From Brachybacterium huguangmaarense (GTDB lineage Bacteria; Actinomycetota; Actinomycetes; Actinomycetales; Dermabacteraceae): 64,000 bases of DNA. Position numbers and translations under genes: made by a program. The stretch lies in assembly GCF_025725725.1 (NCBI RefSeq), contig NZ_CP107020.1:2790001-2854000 (forward strand), written 5' to 3'. Below the pieces are notes generated by a model. It was not told the DNA's origin. It searched no databases and saw nothing but the letters and a program-made list of their open reading frames with translations. Shown in pieces: positions 25,661-33,645 of this stretch (within the stretch, counting starts at the first letter, position 1; each line of letters starts with the position of its first letter).

Positions 25661-27493
25661 GTGAAGCAGTTCAGCACCGCGGCCATCGCCTCCGCCCAGG
25701 ACGACGAGAACGCGACCAGCCTTCTGGTGACCGACCGACTCGGCCGGTTCCCCGACATCCCGCTGTTCGAGCGCGCGACCGCGCCCGACACGTGGCAGCC
25801 CGTGGGCGTCGCGGAGTTCCTCGACGAGGTCCGCGAGGTCGCCAAGGGCCTCATCGCCTCGGGCGTGCGCAGCGGCGACGTCGTCGCGATCATGTCGCGC
25901 ACCCGCTACGAGTGGACCCTCATGGACTGGGCGATCTGGTTCGCCGGCGGCGTCTCCGTCCCGATCTACGAGACCTCGTCCCCGTCCCAGATCCAGTGGA
26001 TCGCCGGCAACTCCGAGGCGCGCTTCGCGCTCGTCGAGAGCGTGCGCCATGCCGAGGACGTCTCCTCCGTGCGCGACCAGCTCCCCGCCCTCGAGCGGAT
26101 CTGGTGCCTCGAGCAGGGCGACCTCGACGCGCTCAAGGCAGCGGGGCGCGAGATCGACGACGAGCAGCTCGAGGCGGCCCGCACGTCACGCCGGGCCCAG
26201 GACGTCGCGACCATCATCTACACCTCCGGGACCACCGGCCGCCCCAAGGGCGCCGAGCTGACCCACGCCAACTTCGTCGAGACCTCGCGCAACGCGCTCG
26301 ACCTGCTCGGCCAGATGGTGGTGCCGCCCGGGACCCGCATGCTCATGTTCCTGCCGATGGCGCACGTGTTCGCGCGCCTGCTCGTCGTGCTCGCCGCGAG
26401 CTGGGGCGTGACCACGGCCTTCACCCCGGACACGAAGAACCTGGTGGGCGATCTGCAGTCCTTCCACCCGTCGTTCCTGCTGGCCGTGCCGCGCGTGTTC
26501 GAGAAGGTCTACAACGCCGCCGAGCAGAAGGCCACGGCCGACGGCAAGGGCAGGATCTTCGCGGCCGCGGCGGACACCGCGATCACCTACTCCGAGGCCC
26601 TCGACGAGCCCCGCATCCCTCTCGCGCTGCGGGCCAGGCACGCGCTGTTCGACCGGCTCGTCTACTCCAAGCTGCGCGAGACCATGGGCGGCCGGGTCTC
26701 GTGGGCGGTCTCCGGGGGCGCCCCCCTCGGCGCTCGTCTCGCCCACTTCTTCCGCGGCATCGGCGTGACGATCCTCGAGGGCTACGGCCTCACCGAGACG
26801 ACGGCCCCGGTGTGCGTGAACCTGCCCTGGAACGTCAAGGTCGGCACGGTCGGGCCGCCGCTGCCGGGCGGCACCGTCGCGATCGACGACAACGGCGAGA
26901 TCCTCGTCAAGGGCGTCATGGTGTTCCGCGGCTACCACGGCAACCCCGAGGCGACCGCCGAGGCCCTGCGCGACGGCTGGTTCCGCACGGGCGACGTGGG
27001 CAGCATCGACGAGGACGGCAACCTCTCGATCACCGGCCGCTCCAAGGAGCTGATCGTCACCGCGGGCGGCAAGAACGTCTCGCCCGCGCAGCTCGAGGAC
27101 CAGATCCGGGCGCATCCGCTCGTGGGCCAGTGCGTCGTGGTGGGCGACCAGAAGCCGTTCGTCGCCGCGATCGTCACGCTCGACGCGGAGATGCTGCCGG
27201 CATGGCTGAAGAACAACGGGCGCCCCGCGATGAGCGTCGCGGAGGCCGCGCAGGACGAGACGGTGCGCGCGGCGATCCAGACGGCGATCGACGCGGCGAA
27301 CTCGTCGGTCTCGCGCGCCGAGTCGATCCGCACGTTCGAGATCATCGACACGGACTTCACCGAGGAGAACGGCTACCTCACGCCGTCGCTCAAGCTCAAG
27401 CGCAACGTGGTGGTCAAGGACTTCTCCGACGTGATCGACCGCATCTACTCCGGCTCGAAGCCGCCCGAGGCCTCGGGCGGATCGGGCTCCTGA
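25661..27493 (+). CDS. fadD15: Long-chain acyl-CoA synthetase, AMP-forming (FadD15-like)
   Basis: A 610-residue ANL-superfamily ligase that activates fatty acids to acyl-CoA through an acyl-adenylate. The P-loop IIYTSGTTGRPKG lies near residue 190, the adenine/substrate motif EGYGLTET near residue 375, the GWFRTGDVG motif near residue 440, and the hinge and lysine region GRSKELIVTAGGKNVSP near residue 460. The C-terminal domain is complete. GTG start with an AAGGAG ribosome site 7 nt upstream. It occupies the place of fadD15 (Rv2187) in the conserved block. As an AMP-forming acyl-CoA synthetase it is a plausible acetylation target of the Pat-like fusion at the start of the window (inference). 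Confidence 0.92.
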   Translation: MKQFSTAAIASAQDDENATSLLVTDRLGRFPDIPLFERATAPDTWQPVGVAEFLDEVREVAKGLIASGVRSGDVVAIMSRTRYEWTLMDWAIWFAGGVSVPIYETSSPSQIQWIAGNSEARFALVESVRHAEDVSSVRDQLPALERIWCLEQGDLDALKAAGREIDDEQLEAARTSRRAQDVATIIYTSGTTGRPKGAELTHANFVETSRNALDLLGQMVVPPGTRMLMFLPMAHVFARLLVVLAASWGVTTAFTPDTKNLVGDLQSFHPSFLLAVPRVFEKVYNAAEQKATADGKGRIFAAAADTAITYSEALDEPRIPLALRARHALFDRLVYSKLRETMGGRVSWAVSGGAPLGARLAHFFRGIGVTILEGYGLTETTAPVCVNLPWNVKVGTVGPPLPGGTVAIDDNGEILVKGVMVFRGYHGNPEATAEALRDGWFRTGDVGSIDEDGNLSITGRSKELIVTAGGKNVSPAQLEDQIRAHPLVGQCVVVGDQKPFVAAIVTLDAEMLPAWLKNNGRPAMSVAEAAQDETVRAAIQTAIDAANSSVSRAESIRTFEIIDTDFTEENGYLTPSLKLKRNVVVKDFSDVIDRIYSGSKPPEASGGSGS

Positions 27494-27528
27494 GGTCTCC
27501 GGCGCGCCCGTTCGTCAGGGGCGCGTCG

Positions 27529-27534
27529 TAGCCT
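27529..27534 (+). promoter_or_regulatory. Leaderless -10 box of the exonuclease/GIY-YIG gene
   Basis: TAGCCT ends 6 nt before the ATG at 27541. Confidence 0.55.
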
Positions 27535-27540
27535 GCGCCC

Positions 27541-29232
27541 ATGTCCGCCGTCGTCCCCCGCGCCCGTCACCGTCAGCTGAGCCTGGACGATCTGGGCACC
27601 CCGCTCATCGAGGCGGAGATGGTCGTCGTCGACCTCGAGACGACGGGCACGGACCCCGCGGCGGACGCGATCACCGAGATCGGCGCGGTCAAGGTCCGCG
27701 GCGGCGAGATCCTGGGCGAGTTCCGCACCTTCGTGGACCCGCGCCGCCCGATCCCCGCCTACATCGCGTCGCTCACGGGCATCACCGACGCGACGGTCGC
27801 GGGAGCACCGGACATCGCGGCCGTGCTGCCGATGTTCCTCGAGTTCTCGCGCGGGGCGGCGCTCGTGGCCCACAACGCCCGGTTCGACATCGCCTTCCTG
27901 CGCTCCTCGGCCGCGCGCATCGACGTCGAATGGCCCTCCCCGACCGTGCTCGACACCCTGCGCCTGGCCCGCCTCGCCTTCGGGCGCGACGAGGTGCGCG
28001 ACCACAAGCTCGGCACGCTCGCCCAGCACGTGGGGGCCGAGACCACGCCCGATCACCGGGCGCTGTCGGACGCACGCGCGACCGTCGACGTCCTCCACGC
28101 GATCATCGCGCGCCTGGGCCCTCGCGGCATGACGACCCTCGAGGACCTCGCCGGGGCCCACCGCCGGGCGAGCCCGGCCCAGCAGCGCCAGCGCCACCTC
28201 GCCGAGACCGTGCCGGCGGCACCGGGCGTCTACCAGTTCGTCGACGAGCACGGCGCCGTGCTGTACGTCGGGACCAGCCGGAATCTGCGCACCCGCGTGC
28301 GCACCTACTTCACCGCCGCCGAGACCCGGCGCCGCGTGCTCGACATGCTCCCTAGGGCCCGGGAGATCCGGACCATCGTGTGCACCACGGCCACGGAGGC
28401 CGCCGTCCGGGAGCTGCGCATCATCGCCGAGAAGCAGCCGCCGTCCAACCGGCACTCCCTGCGCCCCGAGAAGGCGACGTGGCTGCGGCTCGGCCCGGGC
28501 CACGAGGGACTGCGCGGCGCCCGCCTCGCCCGCACGGAGGACGACGGATCGGCCCAGATCGGTCCGCTGCGCTCACGGCACGACGTCGACGCCCTGCGCG
28601 GCCTCCTGACCGACGCGATCCTGGGGCGCTCGGCCGCCCTCGAGGCGCGCGGCCCCGTCCGCACCGACGCCGCCCATCACGCCCGACTGCGCCGTGCGAT
28701 GCTCGAGGACCCGTGCGAGGTCCTCGACCACGGCGTCGAGAGGATGCGGCGCCTGGCCGCCGCGGGCCGCTACGAGGACGCCGCGCAGCTCCGCTCCCTC
28801 GTCGAGACGTTCCTGGCCGCCGCCCGGCGGGCCTCACGGCTGCGCGCGCTCTCCCGCTGCCCCCTGCTCGTGGCCGCCCGCCCGGTCCCGGCGCCCGCGC
28901 CGCGACGGCCCGGCTGGGAGCTGCTCGCCGTGCGCGGCGGCCGCTTCGCAGGCTCCGCCCTGGTCCCGGCCGACGGGGACCCGGTGGCGTCGGCGCGCGT
29001 GCTCGCCGCGACGAGCATCGGGGAGGCGGCGCTCATGGCCCCGCTGTGCCAGGGCTATCACCAGGAGGCCGAGATCCTGCTGGGCTGGCTCGCCGGGGAG
29101 GGTGTGCGGATCGTGCTGAGCGAGGGCGTCTGGTCCCAGGGCGTGCGCGCGCGGTTCGACGAGGCGGCGCTCCAGGAGCACTGGGCCCGCGCGGCCCAAG
29201 ACGGCGAGGACGGGGCCCGCGCGGAGCGCTAG
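27541..29232 (+). CDS. DnaQ-like exonuclease fused to a UvrC/Cho-type GIY-YIG nuclease
   Basis: A 563-residue two-nuclease protein. Residues ~26-190 form a DEDDh 3'-5' exonuclease: VVDLETTGTD with Asp31 and Glu33, VAHNARFDIAFL, and DHRALSDARATVD with the catalytic His and last Asp. Residues ~225-305 are a GIY-YIG domain (APGVYQFVDEHGAVLYVGTSRNLRTRVRTYF pattern, long helix after it), as at the N-terminus of UvrC and in Cho. The C-terminal ~250 residues are Arg/Ala-rich and include a UvrB-contact-like helix pair (RMRRLAAAGRYEDAAQLRSLV). It corresponds to Rv2191. A role in nucleotide excision repair or 3'-end trimming at lesions is likely but unproven. ATG start with TAGCCT 6 nt upstream. Confidence 0.9.
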   Translation: MSAVVPRARHRQLSLDDLGTPLIEAEMVVVDLETTGTDPAADAITEIGAVKVRGGEILGEFRTFVDPRRPIPAYIASLTGITDATVAGAPDIAAVLPMFLEFSRGAALVAHNARFDIAFLRSSAARIDVEWPSPTVLDTLRLARLAFGRDEVRDHKLGTLAQHVGAETTPDHRALSDARATVDVLHAIIARLGPRGMTTLEDLAGAHRRASPAQQRQRHLAETVPAAPGVYQFVDEHGAVLYVGTSRNLRTRVRTYFTAAETRRRVLDMLPRAREIRTIVCTTATEAAVRELRIIAEKQPPSNRHSLRPEKATWLRLGPGHEGLRGARLARTEDDGSAQIGPLRSRHDVDALRGLLTDAILGRSAALEARGPVRTDAAHHARLRRAMLEDPCEVLDHGVERMRRLAAAGRYEDAAQLRSLVETFLAAARRASRLRALSRCPLLVAARPVPAPAPRRPGWELLAVRGGRFAGSALVPADGDPVASARVLAATSIGEAALMAPLCQGYHQEAEILLGWLAGEGVRIVLSEGVWSQGVRARFDEAALQEHWARAAQDGEDGARAER

Positions 29233-29235
29233 GGT
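29230..29235 (+). promoter_or_regulatory. Putative -10 box of the Lrp-type gene
   Basis: TAGGGT, overlapping the stop codon of the nuclease gene and about 40 nt before the GTG at 29275; the leader carries an AGGAG ribosome site. Confidence 0.45.
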
Positions 29236-29274
29236 GGCCGCATCCCAGCGCCCGCCGTTCCCAGGAGATGCCCC

Positions 29275-29550
29275 GTGATCACCGCCATCGTCTCGATCCT
29301 CGTCGACAGCAGCCGGATCCCCGAGGTCGCCCAGCAGATCGCCGACGTCGACGGGGTCCAGCGGGTCTACTCCGTGACCGGCGACGTGGACCTGATCGCG
29401 GTCGTCGCGGTGCGCCGCCACGAGGATCTCGCCGCGATCATCGCCGATCACATCGGCAAGGTGGACGGCGTGCTCGACACCACCACGAACATCGCCTTCG
29501 CCGAGTACTCCTCGCAGGACCTCGCCGAGGGGTTCTCCCTCGGCGAGTGA
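29275..29550 (+). CDS. Stand-alone Lrp/AsnC ligand-binding (RAM) domain protein
   Basis: A 91-residue protein that is only the effector-binding/oligomerisation (RAM) domain of Lrp/AsnC regulators, with no DNA-binding part. The beta-alpha-beta pattern is clear: AIVSILVDSSRIPEVAQQI, then VYSVTGDVDLIAVVAV with the conserved GDxD ligand turn, then LAAIIADHIGKVDGVLDTTTNIAF. Stand-alone RAM proteins form ring-like oligomers and may bind amino acids or pair with full-length Lrp proteins. The GTG start is set by AGGAG 8 nt upstream. Next to trpD, an amino-acid sensor role is tempting but not shown. Confidence 0.88.
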   Translation: MITAIVSILVDSSRIPEVAQQIADVDGVQRVYSVTGDVDLIAVVAVRRHEDLAAIIADHIGKVDGVLDTTTNIAFAEYSSQDLAEGFSLGE

Positions 29551-29617
29551 GCCTCGGCGAGGAAGGACGCCGGGCGCTGTGCGCGCCCCCGTCGCCCCCC
29601 CCCGCGCAGGGCCGTGC

Positions 29618-30688
29618 TCAGGCCTGGGCCGAGGCCTCGGCCCAGGCGGCCAGCACCCGGCGGGGCTCGCCCGCCTCGAGCGCCTCGCTCGCCCGCGCGA
29701 ACGCCCCGGTGAAGCGCTCGTCGAACGAGCCGGAGACCGTCTCCCCCGCACGGGCGGCCTCCGCGGTCCGCGCGGCGAGGATGCCCGCGGCCGCGTTGAG
29801 GGCGACCGCATCCCGCACGGGCCCGGTCGCTCCCGCGAAGAGATCGCGTGCCACCTGGGCGTTCTCCTCGGCGGTGCCCCCGCGGAGCGCATCCAGCGGG
29901 CTGCGCGGCAGACCCAGCAGCGCGGCGGGGTCGAGCACATGGCGTCGCACCTGCCCGTCGCGCACCTCCCACACGTCCGTGGGCGCCGCCACCGTGATCT
30001 CGTCGAGCCCGTCCTGGCCCCGGAACACGAGCGCCGAGGTGCCGCGCCGGGCGAAGACGTCGGCGACGGTCGGCGCCATCGTCGCATCGGCCACCCCGAC
30101 CGCCGAGGCAGCCGGATGGCCCGGATTGGTGATGGGCCCGAGCACGTTGAACACCGACGGGATGCCGATCCCCTTGCGCGCCTCGACGGCGTAGCGCATC
30201 GAGGGATGGAAGACCTGGGCGAAGCAGAACGTGATCCCGACCCGATGGGCCATCGCCTCGACCGCCTGCGGCGGCAGGTCCAGGCGGATCCCGAGGGACT
30301 CCAGCACGTCCGCCGAGCCCGACTTCGACGTCGCCGCCCGGTTGCCGTGCTTGACCACGGTGTGGCCGGCGCCCGCGATCACGAGGGCCGCCATCGTGGA
30401 GATGTTGACCGTCTGCGCGAGGTCGCCGCCGGTGCCCACGATGTCGACGGAGCCCTCCGGGGCCTCGAGCGGGACCGCGTGGGCCACCATCGCGTCGGCC
30501 AGCGCCGCGAGCTCGTGCCCGCGCACGCCCTTGCCGGCAAGGGCGACCAGGAACGAGGCGAGCTGGAGGGGTGAGGACTGTCCGTCCATCACCTCGTTCA
30601 TCGCCCACGCGGCCTGCTCGGCGCTGAGATCCTCGTGCCGCACGAGCTGGGCGACGAGCAGGGGCCAGGTGACGGTCGCATCGGTCAT
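29618..30688 (-). CDS. trpD: Anthranilate phosphoribosyltransferase
   Basis: A 356-residue enzyme that transfers phosphoribosyl from PRPP to anthranilate, the second step of the tryptophan branch. The PRPP-binding loop DIVGTGGD (near residue 82), NISTMAALV, KHGNRAATSKSGSADVLE and the anthranilate-side KGIGIPSVFNVLGPITNP are all present. It stands apart from the other trp genes, as in M. tuberculosis (Rv2192c) beside ctaE. The ATG at 30688 has GATGAT 6 nt upstream and no ribosome site, so the transcript may be leaderless. It converges on the Lrp-type gene across 67 nt. Confidence 0.95.
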   Translation of the reverse strand: MTDATVTWPLLVAQLVRHEDLSAEQAAWAMNEVMDGQSSPLQLASFLVALAGKGVRGHELAALADAMVAHAVPLEAPEGSVDIVGTGGDLAQTVNISTMAALVIAGAGHTVVKHGNRAATSKSGSADVLESLGIRLDLPPQAVEAMAHRVGITFCFAQVFHPSMRYAVEARKGIGIPSVFNVLGPITNPGHPAASAVGVADATMAPTVADVFARRGTSALVFRGQDGLDEITVAAPTDVWEVRDGQVRRHVLDPAALLGLPRSPLDALRGGTAEENAQVARDLFAGATGPVRDAVALNAAAGILAARTAEAARAGETVSGSFDERFTGAFARASEALEAGEPRRVLAAWAEASAQA

Positions 30689-30996
30689 GTCGGCATCATC
30701 TCAACAATGGGGCGCGAACGGGCCGTGCGTCCGCGGCGCGCCCGCCCTCGGCCCGTCCCGCTCACCGCCGTGTCCTCGCCGCCGGGGCGTCCGTGCCGCG
30801 GGATCGCAGGGCCCCGCCCTCTCGAGGCGGCCCCGCAGGGCGAAGGTGTCAGAAAAATCCGTGCTCCTCGCGGACGCGTGTCCGGGTTCAAGCCCCCTGG
30901 CCCGAACCGATATGCTGGCCAGGCCCCGGGGTTCGTCCCCCTCCGGTGCTCCCGAGTGTCGTGTCCCGCGAGCGCCGAATCTGACGACACGACATA
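30689..30996. other. Divergent trpD-ctaE intergenic region
   Basis: A 308-nt gap. It holds a GATGAT box for trpD (minus, 30695-30700) and the CATAAT box of ctaE at 30993-30998. I see no small gene, tRNA or riboswitch. A GGGTTCAAGCCCC stretch near 30887 imitates a tRNA T-arm but has no matching cloverleaf. Confidence 0.6.
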
Positions 30997-30998
30997 AT
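30993..30998 (+). promoter_or_regulatory. -10 box of the ctaE-qcrCAB operon
   Basis: CATAAT ends 7 nt before the GTG at 31006, placing the start at that codon. No good -35 is visible. Confidence 0.55.
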
Positions 30999-31005
30999 GA
31001 GTGAC

Positions 31006-31683
31006 GTGACTACAGCGACCCTCCCTCCGCGTGCGGCCCACGCCCCCACCATCGGCCGCCCCAACGCGACGCAGATCGGCACGATCGTGTGGCTCGCGAG
31101 CGAGCTGATGTTCTTCGCCGGCCTGTTCGCGATGTACTTCACCCTGCACTCGATGGTCCCCGAGGTCTTCTACGAGGGTCACGAGCACTTCAAGCTCGGG
31201 TACGCGATGACCAACACCGCGATCCTGGTCGCGAGCTCCTTCACGTGCCAGTTCGGCGTCTTCGCCGCCGAGGAGGGCCGCCGCTCGCGCACCGGCTCGC
31301 TCCTCAACCTCCGACGCTGGGGGCTCGTGGAGTGGTACACGCTCACCTTCGTGATGGGCGCGATCTTCGTCTCCGGGCAGGCGCTCGAGTACACCGAGCT
31401 CGTCGAGAACGGCGTGACGCTCTCCTCCACGCCCTTCGGCTCGATCTTCTACCTGGCCACCGGCTTCCACGGCCTGCACGTGATCGGCGGCCTCATCGCC
31501 TTCCTGTTCGTCCTGGCCCGGTCGTTCACCGCCACCAACTTCGGCCACCACGAGGCGGTCAGCGCGATCTGCGTCTCGTACTACTGGCACTTCGTCGACG
31601 TCGTCTGGGTCGGCCTGTTCTTCGTCGTCTACCTCATGGATCCCGTCTTCAACGGCATCGGTTTCAACTGGTCGTTCTTCTGA
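31006..31683 (+). CDS. ctaE: Cytochrome c oxidase subunit III
   Basis: A 225-residue membrane subunit of the aa3 oxidase with five predicted helices, the actinobacterial short form. Landmarks are [22 protein letters not shown] (helix 1), [20 protein letters not shown], the lipid-pocket segment [22 protein letters not shown], and [19 protein letters not shown] at the end. It stabilises proton pumping by subunit I. I prefer the GTG at 31006 because CATAAT sits 7 nt before it; an ATG at 30997 is in frame, gives 228 residues and would lie inside the -10 box. First gene of an operon with qcrC, qcrA and qcrB, as in other actinobacteria (Rv2193). Confidence 0.95.
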   Translation: MTTATLPPRAAHAPTIGRPNATQIGTIVWLASELMFFAGLFAMYFTLHSMVPEVFYEGHEHFKLGYAMTNTAILVASSFTCQFGVFAAEEGRRSRTGSLLNLRRWGLVEWYTLTFVMGAIFVSGQALEYTELVENGVTLSSTPFGSIFYLATGFHGLHVIGGLIAFLFVLARSFTATNFGHHEAVSAICVSYYWHFVDVVWVGLFFVVYLMDPVFNGIGFNWSFF

Positions 31684-31771
31684 CGGGGCCGCGCGGTCCT
31701 CGCCGACCGCGCCCCGCCGGCTTCGACATCCCCATCGCCCCGCCCCTCCTCCACGAATCGAGGTCCGACCC

Positions 31772-32572
31772 GTGAAGGCTCTCAGCCAGCACCGTCACCA
31801 CCCGATGGCGTATCTCGTGATCCTGCTGCTCGCGCTCGTCGCGACCGGCGGGCTCTTCGTCGCCTTCCAGCCCCGCGCCGCCCAGGCCGAGGGCGCGTCG
31901 CAGGAGGACATCGACGCCGGGCGCGACCTCTTCGTCGCCAACTGCGCCACGTGCCACGGCATGGGCGGCGAGGGCCGCACCGATGCCGACGGCAACGCCC
32001 TGGGCCCGTCGCTCATCGGCGTCGGCGCCGCCTCCGTCGACTTCCAGGTCGGCACCGGGCGCATGCCGATGGAGAACGCGGGCCCCCAGGCCCGTCGCAA
32101 GCCCGCCCAGTTCGACGACGAGCAGATCTCGCAGCTCGCCGCGTACGTCGCCTCCCTCGGCCCCGGCCCGTCCGTCCCCACCTCCGAGGACGTCGACCCC
32201 GCGCTCGGCGACCAGGCCGAAGGCGGCGAGATCTTCCGCGTCAACTGCGCGATGTGCCACAACGCGGCGGGCGCCGGCGGCGCCCTGACGCGCGGCAAGT
32301 TCGCGCCGCCGCTCACGGGCGTCGAGCCCAAGCACATCTACGAGGCGATGGAGACCGGCCCCCAGAACATGCCGGTGTTCAACGACGACAACATCTCCGC
32401 CGAGGAGAAGCGCGACGTCATCGCCTACCTCACCGCTCTCGACGAGAACGGTTCGCCCGGCGGTCTGTCCCTGGGCTCGCTCGGTCCGGTGACCGAGGGC
32501 CTGTACGCGTGGACGATCGGTCTCGCGCTCCTGCTGGGCTGCGCCGTGTGGCTGGGGGCGAAGGCCAAGTGA
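31772..32572 (+). CDS. qcrC: Cytochrome bc1 complex diheme cytochrome c subunit
   Basis: A 266-residue c-type cytochrome of the actinobacterial bc1-aa3 supercomplex. An N-terminal membrane anchor (residues ~12-32) precedes two heme-binding CxxCH motifs, CATCH at 58-62 and CAMCH at 159-163, each with a later Met ligand candidate (GRMPM; NMPVF). A C-terminal helix (~243-263) anchors it again. The diheme form lets electrons pass directly to CtaC without soluble cytochrome c. GTG start, 88 nt after ctaE; its stop overlaps a GTG that begins the next frame, but qcrA more likely starts at 32587. Confidence 0.96.
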   Translation: MKALSQHRHHPMAYLVILLLALVATGGLFVAFQPRAAQAEGASQEDIDAGRDLFVANCATCHGMGGEGRTDADGNALGPSLIGVGAASVDFQVGTGRMPMENAGPQARRKPAQFDDEQISQLAAYVASLGPGPSVPTSEDVDPALGDQAEGGEIFRVNCAMCHNAAGAGGALTRGKFAPPLTGVEPKHIYEAMETGPQNMPVFNDDNISAEEKRDVIAYLTALDENGSPGGLSLGSLGPVTEGLYAWTIGLALLLGCAVWLGAKAK

Positions 32573-32586
32573 GCTCGAGGAATCAG

Positions 32587-33639
32587 ATGACCAAGCAGGA
32601 CACCGAGCGGGACCCCGCGGTCACCGCCCTCATGCCGCCCGCGGGCGGGGGCTTCCCCAACCCGGGCCTGCCCCCGCACGAGCTGCGCCAGGCCGACGTG
32701 GACCCCCGGTCCGAGCGCCGCGCCGAGCGCATCGTGGCCGCCCTGTTCGTCGTGTCCATCCTGGGCACGGTGCTGTTCGTGGCCTCGTACTTCCTCTTCA
32801 CCCCGATGGGGACGAACCTCCTGGCCGAGCCCGGCACGTTGCACGCCGTGAAGTGGAACAACTTCTTCACCGGCCTCGGCCTCGCGATCGCCGTGTTCTT
32901 CATCGGCGCCGCGGCCGTGCACTGGGCCAAGACCCTCATGCCCGATCACGAGATGGTCGAGGAGCGCCACCACCTGGGCGGCGACCCCGCGTCGCAGAAG
33001 CAGGCAGCCGCCATCATCACCGGCGGCCTGGACGAGTCCGGGATCGGCCGTCGGCCCCTGATCGTCACCGCCATGGTGGGCGCCCTGGCCGTGCTCCCGA
33101 TCGCGGTGCTCGCCCCGCTGAGCACGCTGGGCCCGCTGCCCGGCAACAAGCTGCACCACACCTTCTGGAAGGCCGGTCTGCGCCTCACGCGCGACCACGA
33201 CGGCACGCCCATCAAGGCCTCCGAGGTCGCGATGAACTCGATCTTCCACATCATGCCGGAGGGCCTGACGGAGGAGACCGAGGACTTCCTCGAGGAGCGC
33301 GCCAAGGCCGCGGCCGTGATCGTGCGCATCGACCCGGAGATCGGCCAGAACGAGGAGAGCCTCGCCAACGGCTACCAGGGCATCCTCGCGTTCTCGAAGA
33401 TCTGCACCCACGTCGGCTGCCCGGTGGCCCTGTACGAGCAGCAGACGCACCACATGCTGTGCCCGTGCCACCAGTCGACCTTCGACGTGACCGACGGCGC
33501 CAAGGTCATCTTCGGCCCCGCCCACCGCCCGCTCCCTCAGCTGCCGATCGAGGTCGACGCCGAGGGCTACCTGGTCGCCAAGGGCGATTTCCCCGAGCCG
33601 ATCGGTCCCAGCTTCTGGGACATCCACAAGGAGAAGTGA
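32587..33639 (+). CDS. qcrA: Cytochrome bc1 complex Rieske iron-sulfur subunit
   Basis: A 350-residue Rieske protein. Three hydrophobic segments lie near residues 49-71, 95-113 and 158-176, as in the three-helix actinobacterial QcrA. The 2Fe-2S ligands are in CTHVGC (273-278) and CPCHQS (292-297), followed by FGPAHRPLPQLPIEVD. It carries electrons from menaquinol to the diheme cytochrome. I chose the ATG at 32587, which has a GAGGA site about 7 nt upstream; a GTG at 32569 that overlaps the qcrC stop is the alternative and would add six residues. It is followed by qcrB after 6 nt. Confidence 0.95.
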   Translation: MTKQDTERDPAVTALMPPAGGGFPNPGLPPHELRQADVDPRSERRAERIVAALFVVSILGTVLFVASYFLFTPMGTNLLAEPGTLHAVKWNNFFTGLGLAIAVFFIGAAAVHWAKTLMPDHEMVEERHHLGGDPASQKQAAAIITGGLDESGIGRRPLIVTAMVGALAVLPIAVLAPLSTLGPLPGNKLHHTFWKAGLRLTRDHDGTPIKASEVAMNSIFHIMPEGLTEETEDFLEERAKAAAVIVRIDPEIGQNEESLANGYQGILAFSKICTHVGCPVALYEQQTHHMLCPCHQSTFDVTDGAKVIFGPAHRPLPQLPIEVDAEGYLVAKGDFPEPIGPSFWDIHKEK

Positions 33640-33645
33640 TCCTTC

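Noticed and set aside
30860-30930. Possible tRNA (T-arm-like GGGTTCAAGCCCC)
   Set aside because: The flanking bases do not form a T-stem beyond 3 bp, and there is no acceptor, D- or anticodon arm in order.
32569-32586. qcrA start at the GTG overlapping the qcrC stop
   Set aside because: The ATG at 32587 has a good GAGGA ribosome site at normal spacing; the overlap GTG has none. It remains possible.
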